38,701 nt of DNA from an uncultured Bacilli bacterium (lineage in GTDB: Bacteria > Bacillota_I > Bacilli_A > RF39 > UBA660). Positions 1 to 7,108 of the stretch are shown in pieces (position 1 is the first letter of the stretch; each line of letters opens with the position of its first letter). The notes under the pieces were generated by a model. It made no database searches, had not been told where the DNA came from, and saw nothing but the letters and a program-made list of their open reading frames with translations. The DNA is taken from NCBI GenBank assembly GCA_934162325.1, contig CAKPIH010000008.1, forward strand, positions 1-38,701. Reading direction: 5' to 3'. Both the position numbers and the translations under genes were made by a program.

Positions 1-273
1 TGTATATTTGTTTTCTATCCATTTTGCATAAAGAGTCATATTATCAGTAATCGGTGTGTTGAAATCAAATTTCTTACTGAATGTTGAATCTTCATACCAA
101 CCATCAAAAGTAAATCCTTCTTTTGTTGGAGCTGGTGTTGGTTCTGTTAATTTTTCTCCAGCATTTACATTTTGTGATTCAACTGATGTTCCATCATTTG
201 AATTAAATGTTATAGTATAAACAACTGGTGTTCCATTTGCTTTTCCTAAATTAACAGTAACATAAGCACCCCC
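1..273 (-). pseudogene. 3' continuation of the B-repeat surface protein, split off by a 1-nt frameshift (runs off the window)
   Basis: On the minus strand the frame beginning at the C run (269-273) stays open to the left edge. It encodes a second Listeria/Bacteroides-type B repeat: GAYVTVNLGKANG, then TITFNSNDGT, GFTFDGWYED and MTLYAKW. This is the same module order as the intact copy further right in the same gene. It has no start codon or SD of its own, so it is the downstream half of the gene starting at 1291. The true C-terminus, where a sortase motif or other wall anchor would be expected, lies outside the window. It may be a real frameshift, a phase-off state or a sequencing error; the intact frame beyond the break argues against an old pseudogene. 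Confidence 0.75.
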
Positions 274-1190
274 AAGAGTACTTTGACACTTCCACAGTTG
301 AGGTAACTTCTCCTTCATTGTAAAAAATCTTTAAATTTGAATAATCAAGTTGATATCCATCATTAGCTACTACTCGGAAAGTATATCCATAATTTGTTTT
401 GCCATCATTATATGCAACTGGTGTATTACCAGCAAATCCACCCCACAAAGAAGTTGTACTTGTTCTTTTCACCCAGTAACTATTTGTGTTATCAATAGTA
501 ATACTATCAGTAGTAGTTCTTGGATTAAATGATGGCAAAGTTCCCTCTGGAACACTTCCATATTGATAGTTACCAACAAGTCTAATCTCATTGATAGAAT
601 TTGCAGCTTCCCATTTTGCATAAAGAGTCATATCAGATGTAATTGGTGTATTATAAAAGTCAAACTTTGTGTTGAATGTTGCTTCTTCATACCAACCTCT
701 AAAAATGTATTTATCCTTTGTTGGTTTTGATGGTTCGTTAATTTTTAATCCATTTACAACTTCTTTTGGTGCAATTTCTGTTCCACCATTTGAAACGAAT
801 GTTACAGTATGAGTAGCAGGATTTTCTCCTGTTGCTTTTCCTAAATCAACAGTAACATAAGCACCCCAATCGTACTTTAATACTTCAACAGTTGAGGTAA
901 CTTCTCCTTCATTGTAAAAAACCTTAAAACCTGAAGCAAGTTGATATCCACTATTTGTTTTTACATAAAAAGTGAATCCGTACTTTGTGCTACCATCATT
1001 ATATGCAACTGGTGTGTCGGCACCAAATCCACTCCACGTAGATATTGCACTTTCAAAGTGTGCCCATCCACCATTACCAGTTCCTATACTAATACCATCA
1101 GTAGTAGTTCCAGGATTAAATGCAGGTAATACTCCTGCTGGAACTTTTCCATAATCATAATCACCTGTCAATTTAATTTCGGTAATATCA
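1..1190 (-). repeat. Long direct repeat with a unit of about 592-595 bp inside the surface-protein gene
   Basis: Matching points lie about 592-595 bp apart: CCATTTTGCATAAAGAGTCA at 19 and 611, and CATAAGCACC at 261 and 856. Each unit encodes one 110-residue module plus one B-repeat. Close similarity between units gives a substrate for recombinational gain or loss of units and could also cause assembly errors. Confidence 0.7.
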
Positions 1191-1291
1191 ATTGTTTCAG
1201 CATTTACATTAGTTAATTCCACACCAAAGATAGCTACTAATGTAAATAATATCGTAGTTAATTTTTTAACTACATTTTTTGATTTTAGCAT
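251..1291 (-). CDS. Secreted InlB B-repeat (Flg_new-type) surface protein, frameshifted near its 3' end
   Basis: The 346-residue reading frame starts with a signal peptide: basic MLKSKNVVKK, a hydrophobic core to about residue 24, and probable cleavage after NVNA (residue 31). Next comes a module of about 110 residues (EIKLTGDYDYG to FYNEGEVTSTVEV), a B-repeat of about 70 residues ending MTLYAKW, then a second copy of the first module. The frame ends in an aberrant WGCLCYC tail. The first copy reads WGAYVTVDLGKATG at the same point, so the tail comes from one extra G in the coding strand (CCCCC at 269-273 against CCCC at 864-867). The start has a strong SD (AAAGGAG). Known B-repeat proteins are extracellular spacers or adhesins. 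No ligand can be named. Confidence 0.85.
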   Translation of the reverse strand: MLKSKNVVKKLTTILFTLVAIFGVELTNVNAETIDITEIKLTGDYDYGKVPAGVLPAFNPGTTTDGISIGTGNGGWAHFESAISTWSGFGADTPVAYNDGSTKYGFTFYVKTNSGYQLASGFKVFYNEGEVTSTVEVLKYDWGAYVTVDLGKATGENPATHTVTFVSNGGTEIAPKEVVNGLKINEPSKPTKDKYIFRGWYEEATFNTKFDFYNTPITSDMTLYAKWEAANSINEIRLVGNYQYGSVPEGTLPSFNPRTTTDSITIDNTNSYWVKRTSTTSLWGGFAGNTPVAYNDGKTNYGYTFRVVANDGYQLDYSNLKIFYNEGEVTSTVEVSKYSWGCLCYC

Positions 1292-1314
1292 TAAATCATT
1301 CTCCTTTCTATTAC

Positions 1315-1320
1315 ATTATA
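1315..1320 (-). promoter_or_regulatory. Extended -10 promoter of the surface-protein gene
   Basis: The minus strand reads TGATATAAT, an extended -10 (TG-N-TATAAT), about 24 nt upstream of the ATG at 1291 and just before the AAAGGAG SD. No convincing -35 is seen. The same TGATATAAT string precedes the genes at 5375, 24621 and 32146. Confidence 0.5.
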
Positions 1321-1419
1321 TCATATTATTTTTATTTACAAAATATTTTTTTAATATTTATACATTTTTAATTAATAAATGTATATTACAATTTATTTTA
1401 TCTTAAATCATTATTTCTG

Positions 1420-1446
1420 TTCAAGGTCGCAATTTGCGATCTTGAA
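1420..1446. repeat. 27-bp near-perfect palindrome
   Basis: TTCAAGGTCGCAA and TTGCGATCTTGAA are 13-nt arms around a single central T, with one G.T pair. Its GC content stands out in an AT-rich gap. No T run follows on either strand, so a simple terminator is unlikely; a protein-binding operator or a cruciform is possible. It lies upstream of the surface-protein promoter. Apart from this and the paired hairpin at 1516-1579, the 336-bp gap 1292-1627 holds nothing I recognise. Confidence 0.45.
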
Positions 1447-1493
1447 GATAATTATTCTTTTTATAATTTCATAAATTACATTCTTCACCCCGG

Positions 1494-1579
1494 ATATAAT
1501 ATGTATGGTTGATACTTATTTGGAGACCCCTAGGGCTCCAAATAACACTAATAAGACTTACATAGTAAGGCTTATAGTG
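1494..1579 (+). other. Paired-hairpin element, copy A
   Basis: A 24-nt box (1494-1517, containing TATAATATGTATGGTTGATA) is shared exactly with copy B. Two abutting hairpins follow. Hairpin 1 (1516-1545) has 12 paired positions and one A.G mismatch in the context GAC/GGC. Hairpin 2 (1546-1579, 34 nt) has an extra unpaired A on the 5' side and the same GAC/GGC mismatch. Strand is assigned by the GAC...GGC reading; transcription direction is unknown. It sits between the ppdK terminator and the next promoter. Confidence 0.6.
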
Positions 1580-1583
1580 CATA

Positions 1584-1620
1584 TAAAAAGAACCTAGATA
1601 AATAACCTATCTAAGTTCTT
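1584..1620 (-). terminator. Rho-independent terminator of ppdK
   Basis: On the minus strand AAGAACTTAGATA pairs with TATCTAGGTTCTT (13 positions, one G.T) across a 7-nt loop, followed by a T run. It lies 7 nt after the ppdK stop codon. Confidence 0.85.
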
Positions 1621-1627
1621 ATAATAA

Positions 1628-4264
1628 TTACATAGTTTCTTTTAATTTAGCTTGAGCAGCAGCAAGTCTAGCAATAGGAACTCTATATGGTGAACAAGAT
1701 ACATAGTTTAGTCCTATATTATGACAGAACTCAACAGATGTTGGTTCTCCACCATGTTCTCCACATATACCAAGTTTAATATCAGATCTAGTATTTCTAC
1801 CTTTTTCTGCGGCCATCTTAACAAGCTGTCCTACTCCTACTTGGTCTAATTTAGCAAATGGATCTATTTCATATATCTTATTTTGATAATAAGCATCTAA
1901 GAATTTACCAGCATCATCTCTAGAGAAGCCAAATGTCATTTGGGTTAAATCATTAGTACCAAATGAGAAGAACTCTGCTTCTTTAGCAATAGCATCTGCG
2001 GTTAAGGCTGCTCTTGGTATTTCTATCATAGTACCAATATGATATTTCATATCAGAATTATATTCTCTCTTAACTTCTTCAGCTACTTCTACAACGATAT
2101 CTTTGACAAACTTAAGTTCTTTTTCTTCTCCTACTAGAGGTATCATAATTTCAGGTGTAATATCATAACCATCTTCTTCTTTAACCTCAATAGCGGCTTC
2201 CATTAAAGCCCTAGTTTGCATTCTGGCAATCTCTGGATAAGTAACAGCAAGTCTACATCCTCTATGACCCATCATTGGATTAAATTCATGTAATTCTGCT
2301 ATCTTATTCTTTAAGTGTTCTACAGTAACATTCATATCTTTTGCTAAAGCAATTATATCTTCTTCTAAAGTAGGTAAGAATTCATGTAATGGTGGATCTA
2401 AGTATCTAACAGTCATAGGAAGATTCTTTAACTCTTTATACATAGCTTTAAAATCACCTTTTTGGAATGGTATTAATTCATCTAAAGCTTTTGTTCTATC
2501 TTCTACTGTCTCTGATAGAATCATCTTTCTAATCTTAGGTATTCTATCTTCTTCAAAGAACATATGCTCAGTTCTACATAGTCCTATACCTTCTGCTCCT
2601 AGTTCAATAGCTTTAGCAGTATCTCTAGGATTATCAGCATTAGTTCTAACACCTAGTGTTCTATATTCGTCAGCCCACTTCATTATTCTACCAAAATCAC
2701 CACTTACTGTAGCCTCTTTAGTAGGAATATCTCCTGCATATATTTTACCAGTGTTACCATCAAGAGAAATATAATCTCCTTTATGGAATGTCTTACCACC
2801 TAATGTAAATTCTTCTTTTTCTTCATTAATACTAATAGCACCACAACCTGCTACACAGCATGTTCCCATACCTCTAGCAACAACAGCGGCATGAGAAGTT
2901 CTTCCGCCTCTTACAGTTAAAATACCTTGAGAGGCAACCATACCTTCAATATCTTCAGGGGTAGTCTCTAGTCTTACAAGTACTACTCTCTTTCCTTTAC
3001 CGCCTTTACCTAATGCTTTTGCTTCTTCAGCAGTAAATACTACCATACCAGCAGCAGCACCAGGACTAGCAGGTAATCCTTCCCCAATAGAAGTACTCTT
3101 TTTTAATTCTAGAGCATCAAATGTAGGATGAAGTAATTGATCTAGACTTTTAGCATCAATTCTAAGTACAGCCTCCTCTGGAGTAATCATACCTTCATCT
3201 ACTAAATCACAAGCAATCTTAATTGCAGCTTGTGCAGTTCTCTTACCATTTCTTGTTTGTAAGAAATATAACTTACCTTCTTCAATAGTAAACTCCATAT
3301 CTTGCATATCTCTATAATGATTTTCTAGCTTTTGAGCAAGTTCCATAAACTCTTTATAGCATTCTGGTAAATCTTCTTCTAGTTTGGTAATTGGTTCAGG
3401 AGTTCTAACGCCTGCTACTACATCTTCTCCTTGTGCATTAATTAAGTATTCTCCATAAATACCTTTTTCGCCAGTTGCAGGATCTCTAGTAAAGGCAACA
3501 CCAGTACCTGAAGTATTACCCATATTACCAAATACCATTGATTGAACATTAACCGCAGTACCCCAATCTCCTGGTATATCATTCATTCTTCTATAAACAA
3601 TAGCTCTAGGATTATCCCAAGAACGGAATACTGCTTTAACGGCTCCCATTAATTGTTCTTTAGGATCTTGAGGGAACTCTTCACCATTCATGTGATCACT
3701 ATATACTTTTTTAAATCTATTTACTAATTCTTTTAAATCTTCTACTGTAAGTTCAGTATCATAATGAACACCTTTCTCTTCTTTTAATTCATCTATTATT
3801 TTTTCAAAGAAAGATTTATTTACTTCCATTACTACATCTGAATACATTTGAATAAATCTTCTATAAGAATCATAAGCAAATCTAGGATTACCAGTCTTTT
3901 TAGCAAATCCTTCTACTGCTACATCATTTAAACCTAGATTAAGTATTGTATCCATCATACCTGGCATACTTGTTCTAGCACCACTTCTTACTGATACAAG
4001 TAGTGGACTTTCTATATCACCGAATTTCTTTCCTTGTAATTTTTCTAAATCTTCTAATGCTTTAAAGATTTGAGATTCTATCTCTTCAGATATTTCTTTA
4101 CCATTATCATAATAATTAGTACAAGCTTCTGTTGAAATAGTAAATCCTTGAGGTATAGGTAACCCTAAATTAGTCATTTCTGCTAAGTTAGCACCCTTAC
4201 CACCAAGTAAGTTTCTCATATCTTTATTACCTTCTTTAAAGGCATAAACATATTTTGTCATCAT
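1628..4264 (-). CDS. ppdK: Pyruvate, phosphate dikinase
   Basis: The 878-residue product matches the usual length of bacterial PPDK, which interconverts pyruvate + ATP + phosphate and PEP + AMP + PPi in the cytosol. Order: N-terminal nucleotide-binding domain (GGKGANLAEM near residue 22), central phosphohistidine domain with GGRTSHAAVVARG (catalytic His about 458), and a C-terminal PEP/pyruvate TIM barrel with GICGEHGGEP (catalytic Cys about 834). Two Met codons start the frame; the SD GAGGAG lies 5 nt from the first and 8 nt from the second (4261), so the second is equally plausible. It has its own promoter and terminator, so it is monocistronic. With gpmI and tkt in the window it suggests PPi-linked glycolysis (inference). 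Confidence 0.97.
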   Translation of the reverse strand: MMTKYVYAFKEGNKDMRNLLGGKGANLAEMTNLGLPIPQGFTISTEACTNYYDNGKEISEEIESQIFKALEDLEKLQGKKFGDIESPLLVSVRSGARTSMPGMMDTILNLGLNDVAVEGFAKKTGNPRFAYDSYRRFIQMYSDVVMEVNKSFFEKIIDELKEEKGVHYDTELTVEDLKELVNRFKKVYSDHMNGEEFPQDPKEQLMGAVKAVFRSWDNPRAIVYRRMNDIPGDWGTAVNVQSMVFGNMGNTSGTGVAFTRDPATGEKGIYGEYLINAQGEDVVAGVRTPEPITKLEEDLPECYKEFMELAQKLENHYRDMQDMEFTIEEGKLYFLQTRNGKRTAQAAIKIACDLVDEGMITPEEAVLRIDAKSLDQLLHPTFDALELKKSTSIGEGLPASPGAAAGMVVFTAEEAKALGKGGKGKRVVLVRLETTPEDIEGMVASQGILTVRGGRTSHAAVVARGMGTCCVAGCGAISINEEKEEFTLGGKTFHKGDYISLDGNTGKIYAGDIPTKEATVSGDFGRIMKWADEYRTLGVRTNADNPRDTAKAIELGAEGIGLCRTEHMFFEEDRIPKIRKMILSETVEDRTKALDELIPFQKGDFKAMYKELKNLPMTVRYLDPPLHEFLPTLEEDIIALAKDMNVTVEHLKNKIAELHEFNPMMGHRGCRLAVTYPEIARMQTRALMEAAIEVKEEDGYDITPEIMIPLVGEEKELKFVKDIVVEVAEEVKREYNSDMKYHIGTMIEIPRAALTADAIAKEAEFFSFGTNDLTQMTFGFSRDDAGKFLDAYYQNKIYEIDPFAKLDQVGVGQLVKMAAEKGRNTRSDIKLGICGEHGGEPTSVEFCHNIGLNYVSCSPYRVPIARLAAAQAKLKETM

Positions 4265-4283
4265 ATCATCTCCTCACTCTATT

Positions 4284-4312
4284 ATAATAACAAAGTCAAG
4301 TTAAAATTTCAA
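4284..4312 (-). promoter_or_regulatory. ppdK promoter
   Basis: The minus strand reads TTGAAA (4307-4312), a 17-bp spacer and TATTAT (4284-4289). The predicted start is a few bases before the GAGGAG SD, giving a very short leader. Confidence 0.65.
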
Positions 4313-4345
4313 TATGATTACACATTTTTTACATATTTTTTTTAT

Positions 4346-4412
4346 CATCTTCAGCCTATAGTCTTCCAGTGTCATTTATAGCCTACAGTCTATAAATGAT
4401 ATATCAACCATA
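4346..4412 (-). other. Paired-hairpin element, copy F (opposite orientation)
   Basis: Read on the minus strand: TATGGTTGATA (4402-4412, the core of the box in copies A and B), then a hairpin at 4372-4399 with perfect arms except one A.G mismatch in GAC/GGC. A second GAC...AGGC core at 4346-4371 has poorly paired outer arms. It lies between the terminator at 4442-4470 and the ppdK promoter. The remainder of the 211-bp gap is featureless. Confidence 0.5.
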
Positions 4413-4441
4413 TCTATCATATATAAGCTATTAATACATAC

Positions 4442-4470
4442 AAAAAGAAGTTACAATTAATGTAACCTCT
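4442..4470 (-). terminator. Terminator of the unrecognised gene (identical to the rpsI terminator)
   Basis: On the minus strand AGAGGTTACA pairs with TGTAACTTCT around a TTAAT loop, followed by T5. The 29 bases are identical to 5440-5468. Confidence 0.85.
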
Positions 4471-4475
4471 AACAA

Positions 4476-5375
4476 TTAAATACCTCTTCCATAATTATGA
4501 ACTATATCCATATCTGTTGGAACCATGGAAATGAAATTAAATAAAGCTGTTGGTAAATCTTTAACTTCTACTTCGATAGCTCCTGTTGTTCCTATACTAT
4601 CATCATTTACTTTATTTACTCCTGGTATTTTGTTTACCATTTCTACATTACAAATTTTAGGAATAAAGTATTCTATTCTAGCATTATCTTTATTTAAGGT
4701 AACTTCTATTGATAGAGCATGTCCTCTATCTCTAACCATCATTATAAGTGTTTTTTCATTTATGATTACCATATCAGTAATACCGCAATCTAAATCTGTT
4801 GGGAACATCATAAATAATTGTTCGAACATTGGATTTCTAATACCTCTTAAACTTATTGTATTGTTATGTTGATTATCTTTTTCATTTAATAAAGGTATTG
4901 ATTGTAAAAGTCCTTCACTATTAATAATATGAGAGTGCATAAGATGCAGAATTTCATTTATTGTACTTGCTTTTTTTAAAGGGCTAACGCCACCACCACC
5001 TAAATAGTATCCAATATAACTTCTTTTTACATCATCAATAAAGCTTGGTTCCATATTACTTATATATTTTTGATAAAATGATTTTAGTTTTTCTATATCA
5101 AAACCGCAACTATAAAAATTAGTTTTTATATCTTGTTCTAAGTAACATACTTTATTAAAAATACTTGATTCTTTACCAAAAACATCTAAAGCAACACACT
5201 TTAATTCACTTAATATATAGATAAGTGAATCATTTAATTTATCTGTGTATTCACTAATTGATGTTTCATCGATATAACCATTTAACGATTGTGGAGCTAT
5301 ATCATAAATTTCTTTTTTGATTTTAGTATCAACTGAAAAAAAGTGTTGTAATTTTATTATTTTTTCGTTATCCAT
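4476..5375 (-). CDS. Conserved-looking protein of unknown function
   Basis: Not recognised. The frame is open from 5396, but that ATG overlaps the -10 box TATAAT (5395-5400), so its transcript would begin downstream of it. The Met at 5375 follows AGGATG at good spacing, giving 299 residues. No signal peptide or membrane segment is obvious. A glycine cluster (YYLGGGG, near residue 125) is followed by a mixed alpha/beta-looking half with a partly repeated phrase, MFPTDLD and MVPTDMD, about 100 residues apart, each after a Phe-rich helix. It is flanked by rpsI and ppdK and bounded by identical terminators on both sides, so it is its own transcription unit. Confidence 0.75.
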   Translation of the reverse strand: MDNEKIIKLQHFFSVDTKIKKEIYDIAPQSLNGYIDETSISEYTDKLNDSLIYILSELKCVALDVFGKESSIFNKVCYLEQDIKTNFYSCGFDIEKLKSFYQKYISNMEPSFIDDVKRSYIGYYLGGGGVSPLKKASTINEILHLMHSHIINSEGLLQSIPLLNEKDNQHNNTISLRGIRNPMFEQLFMMFPTDLDCGITDMVIINEKTLIMMVRDRGHALSIEVTLNKDNARIEYFIPKICNVEMVNKIPGVNKVNDDSIGTTGAIEVEVKDLPTALFNFISMVPTDMDIVHNYGRGI

Positions 5376-5394
5376 ATTATCACATCCTATGTTC

Positions 5395-5400
5395 ATTATA
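5395..5400 (-). promoter_or_regulatory. Extended -10 promoter of the unknown gene
   Basis: The minus strand reads TGATATAAT. It overlaps the first in-frame ATG and so decides in favour of the downstream start at 5375. No clear -35. Confidence 0.5.
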
Positions 5401-5439
5401 TCACATTAATAATATTTTTACTATAATTTAACGAATTAG

Positions 5440-5468
5440 AAAAAGAAGTTACAATTAATGTAACCTCT
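5440..5468 (-). terminator. Terminator of the rplM-rpsI operon
   Basis: A 10-bp stem with one G.T pair, loop TTAAT and T5 on the minus strand, 6 nt after the rpsI stop. It is an exact 29-base copy of 4442-4470. Confidence 0.88.
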
Positions 5469-5474
5469 TCTAAA

Positions 5475-5894
5475 TTATCTCTTACTAAATTGTGGAGCTC
5501 TTCTTGCACCTTTAAGACCATATTTCTTTCTTTCTTTAACTCTTGGATCTCTAGTTACAAATCCATTTGCTTTAAGAATTCTTCTATATGAATCTTCGTT
5601 AGCAGCATTATCTTCATCATATACTAGTAATGCTCTTGTAATACCAAGTCTGATAGCACCAGTTTGTCCTGAAAAACCACCACCAATAACTTCTGCATTA
5701 ACATCAAATGTGTTTTCGTTATTAGTTACTACTAATGGTTGTTTTAAATCCATTACTAATACTTCATATGGCATGTATTCGTGAACATCTCTACCATTTA
5801 CAGTTATTTTACCAGTACCTGGAGTTAATGTAACTTTAGCTACTGAACCTTTTCTTCTACCAGTTCCATAAAAACTTCTTTTTTCTTTAGCCAT
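5475..5894 (-). CDS. rpsI: 30S ribosomal protein S9
   Basis: The 139 residues have typical S9 features: the early FYGTGRRKGSVAKV, VNGRDVHEYMP, the GGGFSGQTGAIRLGI core, and the basic tail ending APQFSKR that reaches the decoding centre. S9 belongs to the small-subunit head. Its start codon overlaps the rplM stop (TAATG), so translation is probably coupled. The L13-S9 pair is a universal bacterial operon. Confidence 0.98.
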   Translation of the reverse strand: MAKEKRSFYGTGRRKGSVAKVTLTPGTGKITVNGRDVHEYMPYEVLVMDLKQPLVVTNNENTFDVNAEVIGGGFSGQTGAIRLGITRALLVYDEDNAANEDSYRRILKANGFVTRDPRVKERKKYGLKGARRAPQFSKR

Positions 5895-6337
5895 TATTTG
5901 TTACCTCCCATTTCTAATACTTTTGGCATTTGAGCAGCATGTTTGTGGTCTTCACCAGCATATACAAATAATTTTTTGTACATTTGTCTTCCAAGTCTAT
6001 TATGAGGAAGCATTCCTTTTACAGCTCTTTCTACCATTTCTACTGGATAATCTTGTCTCATTTCTTTAGCAGTTCTTTCTCTTAAACCACCTACGTATCT
6101 AGAGTGATCATAATAAATTTTTCCCTCTAGTTTGTTACCAGTTAATGCTACTTTATCAGCATTTACAATGATAACATAGTCTCCACAGTCAACATGTGGT
6201 GTATATGTTACTTTATGTTTTCCTCTTAATATAGTAGCAGCTTTACTAGCTACTCTTCCTAGAGGAATGTCTTTAGCATCTATAACATACCAAGTTCTGT
6301 TTACTGTTTCTTTTGATTGCATAAATGTTGTTTTCAT
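5894..6337 (-). CDS. rplM: 50S ribosomal protein L13
   Basis: The 147 residues contain the L13 signatures: WYVIDAKDIPLGRVASKAA, GDYVIIVNADKVALTGNK, VERAVKGMLPHNRLGR and LFVYAGEDHKHAAQ. L13 is an early-assembling large-subunit protein. It is the first gene of a two-gene operon with rpsI, has a purine-rich SD (AAAAGGAGAAG), and sits behind a leader with a hairpin, consistent with autoregulation as known for L13 in other bacteria (family knowledge, not shown here). Confidence 0.98.
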   Translation of the reverse strand: MKTTFMQSKETVNRTWYVIDAKDIPLGRVASKAATILRGKHKVTYTPHVDCGDYVIIVNADKVALTGNKLEGKIYYDHSRYVGGLRERTAKEMRQDYPVEMVERAVKGMLPHNRLGRQMYKKLFVYAGEDHKHAAQMPKVLEMGGNK

Positions 6338-6379
6338 TCTTTTTCTTCTCCTTTTAATATTTTATAAGTTCGTTTTTGT

Positions 6380-6406
6380 ATATTAGATGGTCCCAATATC
6401 TAATAT
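6380..6406 (-). promoter_or_regulatory. Hairpin in the rplM 5' leader (possible L13 autoregulatory site)
   Basis: On the minus strand TATTAGAT pairs with ATCTAATA around the loop ATTGGGACC, preceded by GTTGGAGG. It sits in the roughly 90-nt leader between the promoter and the ATG. L13 leaders are known in Bacillota, but I cannot confirm a match to that family. Confidence 0.4.
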
Positions 6407-6431
6407 CCTCCAACAAAATGTACCGATTATG

Positions 6432-6460
6432 ATTTTACTATTATTTTATGATTTTGTCAA
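6432..6460 (-). promoter_or_regulatory. rplM-rpsI promoter
   Basis: TTGACA (6455-6460), a 17-bp spacer and TAAAAT (6432-6437) on the minus strand, a near-consensus sigma-A promoter suited to ribosomal genes. Confidence 0.85.
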
Positions 6461-6554
6461 TATTTTAGAGCTTTTTTCTTTATTTTTATTAATATTTTTT
6501 TAATATTTTATCTTTTTATTAATAAAAGGCTAACTTTTTATATTTTTAACTAAT

Positions 6555-6636
6555 ATATAATATGTATGGTTGATACTTTATCTTTAGACAAAACATTTGG
6601 CTAAAGATAACCCTCTAGAACAATGGATCTAGAGGG
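6555..6636 (+). other. Paired-hairpin element, copy B
   Basis: Starts with the same 24-nt box as copy A (6555-6578). Hairpin 1 (6578-6610, 33 nt) has 10 outer pairs, an A.G mismatch in GAC/GGC and 4 inner pairs. Hairpin 2 (6611-6636) is a 9-bp GC-richer stem CCCTCTAGA/TCTAGAGGG with the loop ACAATGGA. On the minus strand hairpin 2 is followed by TTATCTTT and could terminate the uvrC-HAD transcript. The gap 6338-6646 otherwise holds only the rplM promoter and leader. Confidence 0.6.
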
Positions 6637-6646
6637 CATACAAATA

Positions 6647-7108
6647 CTACTTACTTAATCTTTTAACTACTTCTTTAGCATGTCCTTTTGTTAACCCATC
6701 TTCGTAGAAGTTAGTAACTACTAAATTATCTTCTAATGTATTATAATCTTTAAATACTTCATCATCTATTATACAATAATTACTAACTCTATTTTCTAAT
6801 AGATAACTCCTTATCTCTTCTCCTCTTCTTCCTTCTATAAAAGGAGTTTCTCCTACTACAGGAAGCCCCATACTTACTAATCTTTCTTTAATATATGGAT
6901 ATAATTTCATTCTTCTCCAAGAAGAAGTTATTACTATCTTAGCATTTGTTTTATTAATTACTTCTAATAGTAACTTTACTTTACTCATATCTATATCTAA
7001 CATAAGTCTATCTACTGGATTTATACATTCTTTATTACTAATACTATCAAAATATTTATCACTATTTAATACTCCATCTATATCTAAAAATATTATATTA
7101 TTTATCAT
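6647..7108 (-). CDS. HAD-family phosphatase-like protein (HAD_SAK_2 type)
   Basis: The 153-residue protein has all HAD motifs in a compact, cap-less form: LDIDGVLN (nucleophile Asp9, acid/base Asp11), IVITSSWRR (motif II Ser) and YCIIDDE (metal-binding acids). The small size and the SSWR motif resemble the HAD domain found in 'Swiss army knife' RNA-repair proteins, but such domains also stand alone and the substrate is unknown. Its ATG overlaps the end of uvrC by 11 nt, so the two are co-transcribed and probably translationally coupled; this suggests but does not prove a link to nucleic-acid repair. Confidence 0.85.
   Translation of the reverse strand: MINNIIFLDIDGVLNSDKYFDSISNKECINPVDRLMLDIDMSKVKLLLEVINKTNAKIVITSSWRRMKLYPYIKERLVSMGLPVVGETPFIEGRRGEEIRSYLLENRVSNYCIIDDEVFKDYNTLEDNLVVTNFYEDGLTKGHAKEVVKRLSK

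Noticed and set aside
6611..6636. Match to the TwoAYGGAY RNA motif
   Set aside because: Only this one loop (ATGGAT) fits; the partner hairpin and all other copies do not.
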